The notes below the pieces were generated by a model. That model was not told the DNA's origin. It saw nothing but the letters and a program-made list of their open reading frames with translations, and did not search any database. A stretch of DNA of 64,000 bases from UBA3064 sp023258775 (GTDB lineage: Bacteria; Pseudomonadota; Gammaproteobacteria; Burkholderiales; Burkholderiaceae_E), in contig JBIKXS010000010.1 of the NCBI GenBank assembly GCA_044355655.1, positions 1 through 64,000 on the forward strand. Reading direction: 5' to 3'. The stretch's first letter is position 1, and each line of letters begins with the position of its first letter. This document shows positions 7,787 to 15,570 of this stretch, piece after piece. The translations under genes and the position numbers were made by a program.

Positions 7787-8783
7787 CTAGGCTCACCCTA
7801 AGCCCGCTACGCGTCGACTGGACCACTGCCTCCAGGATGGCGACGTTGTCTGCCATTTCATCGGTTGGAATCGGGTAAATCGCGCCATTGAGAATGCTCG
7901 CGGCAAAAGCTTCGAGATTGTCGCGAACGCTTGGATGACTGGAAAAGCTGATCGATTCTTCTGCTGCACCCCGGCGGGCGATCCGCATGGTCCAACCCTG
8001 GGGATTTTCAGGATGAGCGTTATCGCGTATATCGATCCAGCCGCTGCTACCGTACACCGCAAAACGGCCAGAAAATGGCGTTGCAAGAATTGCGCTGATT
8101 AAAGCATGTCCACCCTCGGCGAATTCGACCAATACCCCAAGCGTGTCGCCGTTGCGCAATTCGCCACTGAAACGACCCAAGGCAGCAGTCACTGCTTTAG
8201 CCCTGCCGAACACAGCAACTGCAAGGTCAATAAGGTGAATACCCGTTGCGGTTAATGGTCCAGCGGGGGCATTGCGCTCTTCAAATCGCCAGTTATCCTG
8301 GCTCATCCCTAAGAACTTGTCCTGATTAAAGTTAGCTTCCATTTGCAGCGGCGTACCGATTTCTCCGGCACGAATCATGGCAAGCGCCTTGACGATGGGT
8401 GGCTCGAAACGCTTTTCATGGCCTAAACCCAGCTTTAAACCTCGGGATTTCATCGCTTCGATACTGAGATGGGCCTCCTGAGTGCTGAGGGCGAGCGGCT
8501 TTTCACAAAACACATGCTTGCCTTTTTTTGCAGCCTGAAGAATCTGGGCACTATGTGCTGCATGCGGCGTGCAAAGAATCACTGCATCGATTGTCTCAAG
8601 GGCGAGCACACGATCGTAGCTCTCTGCCCAATCGATGCCACGTTCATCAACAAAACTTTTGCCTTGCTCAGCAGCTAGATCGGTGGCTACGACGACAACA
8701 ACACTAGGACATTGACTGAGTTGATCAACAATCAGTTTTCCCCACCAACCCAGACCCACCACACCGACACGCAATTGATTCAT
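7782..8783 (-). CDS. Gfo/Idh/MocA family NAD(P)-dependent oxidoreductase
   Basis: The 333-residue protein begins with a Rossmann fold (RVGVVGLGWWGKLIVDQL) and carries the conserved KHVFCEKPLALSTQEA motif at about residue 90-105, with the EKP lysine that acts in catalysis. The C-terminal alpha/beta domain includes GPLTATGIHLIDLAVAVFG, with the histidine at the expected active-site position. Family members oxidise or reduce sugars, inositols and related polyols with NAD(P). The substrate cannot be read from the sequence. It is a single-gene unit, divergent from the VOC-family gene at 8912. Its last codon and stop overlap a 21-nt direct repeat. Confidence 0.85.
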   Translation of the reverse strand: MNQLRVGVVGLGWWGKLIVDQLSQCPSVVVVVATDLAAEQGKSFVDERGIDWAESYDRVLALETIDAVILCTPHAAHSAQILQAAKKGKHVFCEKPLALSTQEAHLSIEAMKSRGLKLGLGHEKRFEPPIVKALAMIRAGEIGTPLQMEANFNQDKFLGMSQDNWRFEERNAPAGPLTATGIHLIDLAVAVFGRAKAVTAALGRFSGELRNGDTLGVLVEFAEGGHALISAILATPFSGRFAVYGSSGWIDIRDNAHPENPQGWTMRIARRGAAEESISFSSHPSVRDNLEAFAASILNGAIYPIPTDEMADNVAILEAVVQSTRSGLRVSLA

Positions 8784-8911
8784 TTTCTTGATACCCTTCC
8801 ATTAACTGAGTTACAAAAACAAAAAACAGGTTTCGATCAGGGCCTGCTTGCGTCGTAATTTAGCCAAATACCTAAGACTAGCTTAATGCTTGCGTAAAGC
8901 AAGGAGTTGCA

Positions 8912-9376
8912 ATGCCGCTTGAACACTTAGAACACTTTTTGATTCAAACCCCTCAGCTTCAGGCCACTCGAGATTGGTACGTCGATGTTCTGGGTATGCA
9001 GGAGGGTTGGCATCCCGACTTCAAGTTCCCGGTTGTTTGGCTTTACCTCGGCGATAAGGACGTATTACATCTCACTGAGGGCGGGGCCAATGTAAGTCAA
9101 AACCGGCTCAGTTATCTCGGTCAGCAATCGACCGAAACCCAAGGGACAGGCGTTGTTGATCATGTTGCCTTTCGTTGTACCGACCTTCCCGGCATGATGC
9201 AGCATTTACGTGCGCGCAATATCGCCTTCAACGAACGCATGGTGAGCGATCAAGGGCTTTATCAACTCTTTCTTTTCGATCCGAATGGCGTCAAGGTCGA
9301 ATTGAACTTTGCCAACGAGGAAGCCATTCGTCATGGCATCGAAGCACCTGTCAAGGCAAGCGAACTTTCCAACTAA
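8912..9376 (+). CDS. VOC superfamily (glyoxalase/dioxygenase-like) protein
   Basis: This 154-residue protein has two beta-alpha-beta-beta-beta modules of the vicinal oxygen chelate fold. Likely metal ligands are in LEHFLIQT (module 1), VLHLTEG, VVDHVAFRC (module 2) and VKVELNF, giving the usual His/His/Glu pattern. The FLFDPNGVKVELNF ending is typical of glyoxalase and extradiol-dioxygenase relatives. The ATG at 8912 follows AAGGAG at good spacing. The 128-nt region between it and the divergent oxidoreductase must hold both promoters. Proximity to the aromatic block suggests catabolism or aldehyde detoxification, but the reaction is unknown. Confidence 0.82.
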   Translation: MPLEHLEHFLIQTPQLQATRDWYVDVLGMQEGWHPDFKFPVVWLYLGDKDVLHLTEGGANVSQNRLSYLGQQSTETQGTGVVDHVAFRCTDLPGMMQHLRARNIAFNERMVSDQGLYQLFLFDPNGVKVELNFANEEAIRHGIEAPVKASELSN

Positions 9377-9395
9377 GGTCTTCGAGGGTCCGAAC

Positions 9396-10769
9396 TCAAC
9401 CTGCTTTGTTGGCGAAGGCCAACGCTGGAAGCCATGTCGCAATTTGCGGCCATATTGCAAGGCTTAGCACCAGCATGAGAAGGCAAAACCAATATGGGAT
9501 CGAATTTCTGAAGATCTCAGCAAGCGGGATTTTTTCCTGCGGCAAGGCGGCGCGCACAGTAAAAACCAGAATCCCAAAGGGCGGGGTGAGAAGTCCGGTT
9601 TCGATCGCGATAATGCCCATGATTGCAAAAGCGAGTGGATCAAAGCCAACCGCTTGAGCGACTGGGGCAAAGACGGGAACGGTCAGCAGGATGATCGAGA
9701 TAGAGTCAATAAGACAGCCCAGAACAAACCAAACCCCCACCATAATCATTAAGATCATTGCGGGACTAAGTCCTGAACTCACAAAGAGATCCTTGGCGGC
9801 TGCAGTGATGCCCGTCATCGAAAGAACACGGGAATAAAGCTGTGCAGTAATCAATAGCAAGAGCAAGGGTGCTGAGGTTCGACCAACCGAAACGATCACT
9901 TCCATCAAACCACGTAAGCGCAATCCGCGAAGCAGTGCAACGATCATGGCGCCCACCGCGCCAACGCCAGCGCCTTCAGTGGGCGTGAAGGCACCGAGCC
10001 AAATGCCGCCAAGTGTTCCAATGACAAGGGCAACGACAAGCAGGGTACTGAAACTTGCCATGCTTAGCGAAATTTCCTCGCCTTGTTCAGGCTCACTGCC
10101 TGTCTCTGAGGGAGCCGAGGCTTTTTCTTGGGTGGCCTTTCCCTCACCGAGGCGGTTGGGATCAGTAAGCGCGACAAAAAAGACGTAGGCACTGTAAAAA
10201 ACAACCAACAAGATTCCTGGCACGATACCTGCGAGAAATAATCGCCCGATCGATTGTTCAGTGAGGATGCCCCAAACAATCATGAGCACACTCGGTGGAA
10301 TCAACATGCCAAGACAGGCCGACCCGGCAACGCATCCAAGGGCAAAGCCACGGTCATAACCGTGCCTTCGCATCTCCGGATAGGCGATCCGAGAAAATGC
10401 GGCGGCGGCCGCGATACTCACACCGGTAACAAAGGCGAAAATGGCATTGGCAAAAATAGTTGCAATGCCAAGTCGGCCAGGCATTCGCCCCAAGCCGCGG
10501 TTGACAAGTGCAAACACGTCGCGTGCTGCGCCACATCGAGCCAGAAATTCCCCCATCAGCATGAAAAGCGGGATGACAGCGAACACATAGTCACGAAGGG
10601 CTTCGTATGCGGTGTTGGAAACAAACTGTTTCACCACCTCAATGTCGCCTTGCATGAGGTAAATGCCGAAGGCGGCCGTAAAGCCCAGTGCGATGGCAAT
10701 ATGGACCCCGCAAAGCGTGAGCAGCAAAAGCACTCCAACCACGAGAAACATTTCGGTACCACTAAACAT
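9396..10769 (-). CDS. dctM: TRAP transporter large membrane subunit DctM
   Basis: The 457-residue protein is the large, about 12-helix, sodium-coupled subunit of a tripartite ATP-independent periplasmic transporter. It shows ALRDYVFAVIPLFMLMGEFLARCG near the N-terminus, the CVAGSACLGMLIPPSVLMIVWGILTEQSIGRLFLAGIVPG segment that marks the family, and ETGLLTPPFGILVFTVRA near the C-terminus. A charged cytoplasmic loop around residues 225-265 is glutamate-rich. The start at 10769 was chosen over upstream codons because it overlaps the dctQ stop by 8 nt, a normal coupling arrangement. It works with DctQ and the receptor encoded upstream in the same operon. The substrate is unknown. Confidence 0.93.
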   Translation of the reverse strand: MFSGTEMFLVVGVLLLLTLCGVHIAIALGFTAAFGIYLMQGDIEVVKQFVSNTAYEALRDYVFAVIPLFMLMGEFLARCGAARDVFALVNRGLGRMPGRLGIATIFANAIFAFVTGVSIAAAAAFSRIAYPEMRRHGYDRGFALGCVAGSACLGMLIPPSVLMIVWGILTEQSIGRLFLAGIVPGILLVVFYSAYVFFVALTDPNRLGEGKATQEKASAPSETGSEPEQGEEISLSMASFSTLLVVALVIGTLGGIWLGAFTPTEGAGVGAVGAMIVALLRGLRLRGLMEVIVSVGRTSAPLLLLLITAQLYSRVLSMTGITAAAKDLFVSSGLSPAMILMIMVGVWFVLGCLIDSISIILLTVPVFAPVAQAVGFDPLAFAIMGIIAIETGLLTPPFGILVFTVRAALPQEKIPLAEIFRNSIPYWFCLLMLVLSLAIWPQIATWLPALAFANKAG

Positions 10770-11277
10770 GCGGAGCCTCTCCGGCTTCGTCTCGAAGTCC
10801 AAGAATCTCAAAAACCGAAAGCGCGGCAATGAGATATTGCAGAGCAACCAAACTACTCGAAAAGACAATTACGAAACGCGCAGGCCATACAGGGATGCGC
10901 AAAGCCCCTTCGCCTTCAAACTCGTTGGACACCCAGGCGTGGATCGCACCATCCACGCTTCCCCATGCAATCAATGCAAAAAATGCGGCACCTGCGAGAT
11001 AGCCGATCACCATGAGCAAACGGCGCAGCGCTTGGGGGCAGAGTTCAAGGATGACATCAACCCGGATCATCGACCCTGACCTTACAGCGTGCGAAGCCTG
11101 CAAAAAACAAATGATGACAATCGAAATCTCCACCATCTCTTTGGTGCCCTTCACCGGCTTTAGCCAAATGTCACGACCGAGAACATCGGCGACAACGAGA
11201 AAGCTGAGTGCGAAAGCCAATAGGGCTGCGAGCACGAGCAGCGCCTTGGTCAGGAGATCGTTGAGTCGAATCAGCAT
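10762..11277 (-). CDS. dctQ: TRAP transporter small membrane subunit DctQ
   Basis: This 171-residue protein has four predicted membrane helices: LLVLAALLAFALSFLVVADV, an amphipathic segment with the conserved GTKEMVEISIVIICFLQASHAVRSG, LLMVIGYLAGAAFFALIAWG, and the C-terminal PARFVIVFSSSLVALQYLIAAL. That is the standard DctQ layout. The ATG at 11277 (MLIRLNDLL) was chosen because an upstream extension would read through the hairpin at 11291-11325. It overlaps dctM by 8 nt and is separated from dctP by the hairpin. Confidence 0.88.
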   Translation of the reverse strand: MLIRLNDLLTKALLVLAALLAFALSFLVVADVLGRDIWLKPVKGTKEMVEISIVIICFLQASHAVRSGSMIRVDVILELCPQALRRLLMVIGYLAGAAFFALIAWGSVDGAIHAWVSNEFEGEGALRIPVWPARFVIVFSSSLVALQYLIAALSVFEILGLRDEAGEAPHV

Positions 11278-11290
11278 GTGGTTTTTGGCC

Positions 11291-11325
11291 AGGCCTTGGG
11301 TTTGCAATCGGCAAACCCAAGGCCT
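11291..11325 (-). promoter_or_regulatory. Intercistronic hairpin between dctP and dctQ
   Basis: A perfect 15-bp stem (AGGCCTTGGGTTTGC paired with its reverse complement) closes a 5-nt loop. It lies 21 nt after the dctP stop codon and 13 nt before the dctQ start codon. No T-run follows on either strand, so it is unlikely to be a simple terminator. A stem at this place would protect the upstream receptor mRNA from 3' exonucleases or reduce read-through, giving more receptor than membrane subunits. That role is inferred from well-known examples such as malE-malF. Confidence 0.75.
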
Positions 11326-11346
11326 GAGCAATTAAAGGTCTTCGAA

Positions 11347-12510
11347 CTATTTAATTGCGTAGCGAACAGGCCATTTATGTCCCAACTTTTCAGCTTCCTC
11401 AAGCGCTAGCTTCAGCACCTGAGTGGCAGGGAGTCCCATCTTGTCAAGCTCGCTTGCTCGCTCTTGGGGCCAGGCGCGAAGTGAATTCGCCCAGTCGACA
11501 CGAACTGAGTCAGGGAGGCTGCGCACCGTACCGCCAAGGGTCTTGATCTGGTTGAGCTGTTGCGGATAGTTTTCCTTGTTGACCGTGCCGGTCTTGGCTT
11601 CATACTCCCTCGCGACTTCAGCGATGATGCTTTGCACTTCCTTCGGTAAGCGATTGAGGCGAGCGCGATTCATCGTCATGCCATGCCAGGTTATCGCTCC
11701 AAACCCGATTTCGGTGTAGTACTTGCCTTGTTCGTAGAGTTTGAAGTTAACCCATCCCGAAGGGAACATGATCCAGCCCTGGTAAACCCCAGTTTGCATC
11801 GCGGTATAGGCTTCGGGCAATGAGGATTGCACTGGCACCGCACCGGCATATTCAAGCCATTTAAGGTTTAGACCGGCACCTGCAAGCTTTCGCCCTTTGA
11901 GATCGGCAACACTGTTCCATTCAAAGTTGGTACCAAGGTTATAACCATTATCTGCGATCAGGGCGAGCAGGACCTGGTTGTACTTATCCTCAAACACTTT
12001 GGACATGAACGGAACCTTGTCGTAAACCGCGCGAGCCATTTTGACGCTGGTAACCGGATCCATGGTGCCAAAGGGAAGCATCACCTGGAACGCGTGCAAG
12101 GGCAGGTTGGAGGGTTCAAAACAAAAGCAATACCCACCAATATCGATGATGCCTGACTGCACGCCTTCGAGGGTGTCGGCCACCTTTACCATCGAACCAC
12201 CATAACCCTCCACGAACTCGACGGTATGCGAGGTCCTTTCCTTGACCCGCCGCGTGACCTCAGGAACAAAGAAGTTTTGCATCAGATTGACATAAGCATT
12301 GGCAGATGGGTGGCCCGAGGCGATTCGGAGACGGATGTTTTCCGCTTGTGCAGTGCCGCCCAGAAGCAAACCAGCGCAAAGTGCAATCATGGCGCCAAAC
12401 ATGCCGCGTTTGCGCTTTGAATCCAGGCGCTCCGATCGATTTTTCTCAACGTGAATCGGATCCAGATCAGCCTGTTGATGCGGTTCGGGTCTTTTCGAAA
12501 TCATGGTCAT
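11347..12510 (-). CDS. dctP: TRAP transporter solute receptor DctP
   Basis: This 387-residue protein is the periplasmic receptor of the adjacent dctQM transporter. The ATG at 12510 is preceded by TGGAG at good spacing. The start is followed by an unusually long, charged N-region of ~33 residues, then a hydrophobic core (MFGAMIALCAGLLLGGTAQA) with an AQA cleavage site. An alternative start at the internal Met-Phe-Gly would give a normal signal peptide. The mature part shows IRLRIASGHPSANAYVNLM, the LKGRKLAGAGLNLKWLEYAGAVPVQSSLPEAYTAMQTGVYQGWI region and the WHGMTMN motif. Replacement of the usual ligand arginine region by AGAGLNLK suggests a ligand class different from simple dicarboxylates. 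It is the first gene of the operon. Confidence 0.9.
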   Translation of the reverse strand: MTMISKRPEPHQQADLDPIHVEKNRSERLDSKRKRGMFGAMIALCAGLLLGGTAQAENIRLRIASGHPSANAYVNLMQNFFVPEVTRRVKERTSHTVEFVEGYGGSMVKVADTLEGVQSGIIDIGGYCFCFEPSNLPLHAFQVMLPFGTMDPVTSVKMARAVYDKVPFMSKVFEDKYNQVLLALIADNGYNLGTNFEWNSVADLKGRKLAGAGLNLKWLEYAGAVPVQSSLPEAYTAMQTGVYQGWIMFPSGWVNFKLYEQGKYYTEIGFGAITWHGMTMNRARLNRLPKEVQSIIAEVAREYEAKTGTVNKENYPQQLNQIKTLGGTVRSLPDSVRVDWANSLRAWPQERASELDKMGLPATQVLKLALEEAEKLGHKWPVRYAIK

Positions 12511-12680
12511 TGTTGTCTCCAGGTGTATTTTCTGTAGGGTACCAAGGCCGCTTAGTGTAAATTGCTGAGCGTTAGCTGTGCCAGTTATTGAGAACTTTGC
12601 TGAGCTCTTGAGTGAAGTATTTCTCAACTGACCTCGGCTGGATCATATACTTTTTGGAACTTAATTGGAGAGGCTTGGCG
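12511..12680. promoter_or_regulatory. Divergent promoter region between dctP and the quinone oxidoreductase gene
   Basis: This 170-nt gap separates two divergent start codons and must hold the promoters of both units. It contains TTGAGAA and TTCTCAA arms about 30 nt apart (roughly 12584-12626), which form an imperfect dyad that could bind a regulator. A TATACT box before the oxidoreductase gene could be a -10 element. No -35 element is convincing, so exact promoter positions are not given. Confidence 0.35.
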
Positions 12681-13661
12681 ATGATCAATGCAAATGCGGT
12701 GAGCATTAAGCGGCAGGGAGCGCCGGAGGAGATGGTTCTCGAGCAGCAAGAGATTGCTGCGCCAGGTGCTGGTCAGCTGCTTATCGAGCAAAAGGCACTT
12801 GGCTTAAATTATCAGGATGTCTACCACCGCTCTGGCTTTTATCCACTTAGTTTGCCTTCAGGGATTGGAACCGAGGCTGCAGGTGTTGTTTTGGCCTGTG
12901 GTGAGGGTGTTGATGAGTTCAAACCTGGCGATCGAGTAGCCTACGCTGGTGGTGCTCCTGGGGCTTATGCATCGCATCGAATCATGCCTGCCGACCGAAT
13001 GGTGAAACTTGATGACGGTGTTGAACTTGGAGATGTTGCCCGCGTGCTGCTCAAGGGTATGACCGTGGAATATTTGTTAAATCGCTGCGTCCCCATTGGC
13101 ACTGGGAAGACCGCACTTGTTTACGCCGCAGCAGGAGGCGTTGGCTTACTTGCTGGTCAATGGGGGCATCACCTTGGGGCAACCATGATTGGTATTGCTC
13201 AGGGTGAGGCTAAATGTAGTCTTGCCCGAGCCAATGGCTATAGCCACGTGATCGATCGAAGCTGTGAGGACGTGGCTGCACGAATCCGCGAACTAACCAG
13301 CGGCAAGGGCGTTGATGTCGTCTACGATTCAGTCGGCAAGGCAAGCTTTGAAACCTCCATCAACGCACTCAAACCGCGAGGTACCTTTGTATCCTTTGGC
13401 ACGACAACCGGTGCGCCACCGCCGGTTGAGGCAGCGCAACTGCAAAAGCTCGGTTCGCTTTATTTCACGCGCCCCACCCTCGTGACTTATACAGCCTCCA
13501 GACAAGAGCTACTTGACAGTGCCGGCACGGTTTTTCGCATGTTGCGTGACGGTCATCTGCGCGTTCATCGTGGCGCTGATTACCGTCTGGAACAGGTGGT
13601 CCAGGCGCATCATGATCTCGAATCTGGCAGAACCTCGGGTGCCTGCCTGATTATTCCTTAA
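12681..13661 (+). CDS. Zinc-independent quinone oxidoreductase (MDR family)
   Basis: The 326-residue protein is a medium-chain reductase of the quinone oxidoreductase type. It has the GroES-like N-terminal domain with ALGLNYQDVYHRSGFYPLSLPSGIGTEAAGVV (the conserved LNYxDVYxRxGxY element) and the nucleotide-binding loop VYAAAGGVGLLAGQWGHHLGA near residue 150. The later VYDSVGKASFETSINALKPRGTFVSFG segment is also typical. Zinc-binding cysteines of alcohol dehydrogenases are absent. It should reduce quinones with NADPH, as QorA does. The ATG at 12681 follows GGAGAGG. It is the first gene of a plus-strand run and is divergent from dctP. Confidence 0.88.
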   Translation: MINANAVSIKRQGAPEEMVLEQQEIAAPGAGQLLIEQKALGLNYQDVYHRSGFYPLSLPSGIGTEAAGVVLACGEGVDEFKPGDRVAYAGGAPGAYASHRIMPADRMVKLDDGVELGDVARVLLKGMTVEYLLNRCVPIGTGKTALVYAAAGGVGLLAGQWGHHLGATMIGIAQGEAKCSLARANGYSHVIDRSCEDVAARIRELTSGKGVDVVYDSVGKASFETSINALKPRGTFVSFGTTTGAPPPVEAAQLQKLGSLYFTRPTLVTYTASRQELLDSAGTVFRMLRDGHLRVHRGADYRLEQVVQAHHDLESGRTSGACLIIP

Positions 13662-13705
13662 CAGCCTTCGCCATCTCGAATCATTCATCGATTGGGGAAT
13701 CAATC

Positions 13706-14014
13706 ATGCCAGCATATTGGGTCGCGCGTTCGCGCATCGATGATCCGGTAGAGTATAAAAAATATACCGATCTTGTTCCTCAAATCATTGCCAGTTTTGG
13801 TGGAAAAATCCTTGCGCGTGGGGGCCCTTACCGGATCATGGAAGGTCCCGAAAATTTCACACGATTTGTGGTGATTGAATTCGCAAGTATGGAAGCTGCT
13901 GTTGCCTGTTTTGAGTCGCCAGCTTATGTTGCCGCCGCTAGTTATCGACGCGCCGGCGCTGGTGTTGTTGAAAATGTAATCGTCGAAGGGTTACTGCCAC
14001 CGATTGGGGCCTAA
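13706..14014 (+). CDS. DUF1330 family protein
   Basis: This 102-residue protein matches the DUF1330 dimeric alpha/beta-barrel pattern: MPAYWVARSRIDDPVEYKKY at the start, IIASFGGKILARGGPYRIMEG in the middle, and RFVVIEFASMEAAVACFESPAY towards the end. The function of the family is unknown, though the fold is shared with small ligand-binding and monooxygenase-like proteins. It begins 44 nt after the quinone oxidoreductase gene on the same strand, so they may be co-transcribed. Confidence 0.85.
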   Translation: MPAYWVARSRIDDPVEYKKYTDLVPQIIASFGGKILARGGPYRIMEGPENFTRFVVIEFASMEAAVACFESPAYVAAASYRRAGAGVVENVIVEGLLPPIGA

Positions 14015-14100
14015 AGCATGGTTCGGTTTGCTCAAGCGATGGCAGTCGTCAGGAACGGCCCAGGTCAAGCCGGGCTTAAGGGTTTTGAAGACGCATCGTT

Positions 14101-14955
14101 GTGTTGAACGAACTCATGTTAAGTAAGTCCTGGACCATGTTCCAAGCCTGGCTTGGCGTCAATTGGGTGCACGGTCTTCGAATTATTGCGATTTTGTTCG
14201 CCGCCTTTTTGGCGCTTCGATTCATTAAAGTTGTTGTTCCAAAATTGCGGGAGCATATTGCCGGCAGACAGGAGTCGGTCGAAGACGCCAAGCGCATCCA
14301 AACACTTTTGCGGGTTGCGCATTACATCTTGAGTGCGAGCACAGTGGCTTTGACCGCTTTGCTCGTGCTTGGAGAACTCGGTATTTCGCTTGCACCCATT
14401 CTTGGCGCTGCCGGCGTTGTCGGCATTGCTGTGGGCTTTGGTGCCCAAACACTTGTGAAGGACTACGTGAGTGGTTTCCTGCTCTTGCTTGAAAACCAGG
14501 TTCGTGTGGGCGATATGGTTGAAATTTCAGGGAAAGGTGGCGTTGTTGAAGAGGTAACCCTTCGATTCATTCGTTTGCGCGACTTTGGTGGCAATGTGCA
14601 TTTCATTCCAAATAACACCATCGGTGTTATTACCAATTCAAGTCTGGGATTCGCTTATGCGGTTTTGGATGTTGGAATTGCGTATGGATCAGATATTGAA
14701 GCTTCGATGCAGGTCATGCGCGAGGTTGATGAAACAATGCGCGAAGATCCGAATTTTTCAAGCAAAATCCTCAAGCCACTTGAGATTGCTGGTGTTGATC
14801 AATGGGCCGATTCCTCAATCATGATCAAGGCACGAATTCAGGTGAAACCGCTGGAACAATGGCATGTCCGCCGCGAGTTCTTAAAGCGCCTAAAACTGGC
14901 CTTTGACGCACGAGGCCTAGAAATCCCTTTTCCTCATGTGAAACTAGTCAAATGA
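14101..14955 (+). CDS. MscS-family mechanosensitive ion channel
   Basis: The 284-residue protein is a small-conductance mechanosensitive channel. Three membrane helices are visible (GLRIIAILFAAFLALRFI, ILSASTVALTALLVLGELGI, and the pore helix). The pore helix segment is ILGAAGVVGIAVGFGAQTLVKDYVSGFLLLLENQVRVGDMVEI, with the Gly/Ala pattern of TM3 and the RVGD start of the beta domain. The C-terminal alpha/beta domain ends FDARGLEIPFPH. It should release solutes on hypo-osmotic shock. The start is uncertain: GTG at 14101 or ATG at 14116, neither with a clear ribosome binding site. The last four bases overlap the start of the MaoC gene. Confidence 0.92.
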   Translation: MLNELMLSKSWTMFQAWLGVNWVHGLRIIAILFAAFLALRFIKVVVPKLREHIAGRQESVEDAKRIQTLLRVAHYILSASTVALTALLVLGELGISLAPILGAAGVVGIAVGFGAQTLVKDYVSGFLLLLENQVRVGDMVEISGKGGVVEEVTLRFIRLRDFGGNVHFIPNNTIGVITNSSLGFAYAVLDVGIAYGSDIEASMQVMREVDETMREDPNFSSKILKPLEIAGVDQWADSSIMIKARIQVKPLEQWHVRREFLKRLKLAFDARGLEIPFPHVKLVK

Positions 14956-15464
14956 ATCAAATGCTCCAATTTGCTTCGGGTGCAGATGTATTAGCGTCGA
15001 TTGGGAAAGAGCTTGGGCCTGGTGAATGGCTTTGTATGGATCAGGAACGAATCAATGCCTTTGCCAAAGCAACAAGCGATTTCCAATGGATTCATGTTGA
15101 TGCCGAAAAGGCTGCCAAGGGCCCTTTTGGTACAACAATCGCTCACGGCTTTCTCTCTTTATCGCTGGTTGCGCCACTGCTTGGCGCCTTGCTGCGCTTT
15201 GAACATCTCGCGATGAGTTTGAACTATGGCTGTGAAAAGGTTCGATTTCCTGCACCAGTTCCGGTGAATGCGAGGCTACGTGCTCAGGGCGAAGTGGTGA
15301 AGGTCGAGCGTATCGCTGAGGTTCCCGACACCGTGCAAGCGACGATCCGAGTGAGCATCGAGATCGAAGGCGGGACAAAGCCAGCTTGTGTTGCCGACTC
15401 AGTCAGTCGTTGGTACTTTGACCCAGCCCTGAACAACAGCGCTGGCATTGCAGGACCGGTCTAA
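14952..15464 (+). CDS. MaoC-like (R)-enoyl-CoA hydratase
   Basis: The 170-residue hot-dog-fold protein carries the hydratase motif: DFQWIHVDAEKAAKGPFGTTIAHGFLSLSLVAPLL at residues ~37-71. The aspartate and histidine in that motif are the catalytic pair of (R)-specific enoyl-CoA hydratases. The motif VNARLRAQGEVVKVERI is typical of the later strands. It should add water to enoyl-CoA to give (R)-3-hydroxyacyl-CoA. Its ATG overlaps the channel gene stop by ATGA, so translation is coupled. The functional link between a channel and a hydratase is not obvious. Confidence 0.87.
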   Translation: MNQMLQFASGADVLASIGKELGPGEWLCMDQERINAFAKATSDFQWIHVDAEKAAKGPFGTTIAHGFLSLSLVAPLLGALLRFEHLAMSLNYGCEKVRFPAPVPVNARLRAQGEVVKVERIAEVPDTVQATIRVSIEIEGGTKPACVADSVSRWYFDPALNNSAGIAGPV

Positions 15465-15570
15465 TCTGACGGATAATTATCGATTACTTTTAGACGGTCC
15501 GATACCAGACCTTCGGCTGCCTGCGTCGATTTGCCTGCCAGATTAAACCGTTGATTTTTTTAGGATCTTT

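Noticed and set aside
10254..10832. Long plus-strand open frame opposite dctM/dctQ
   Set aside because: It is antisense to well-supported TRAP genes, has low hydrophobic structure and no recognisable domain, so it is treated as a shadow frame.
9375..11345. An 11-nt sequence (AAGGTCTTCGA) found at 9375-9385 and 11335-11345, just after dctM and dctP
   Set aside because: Two copies of an 11-mer in 64 kb may be chance, no stem or further match surrounds it, and no function can be supported.
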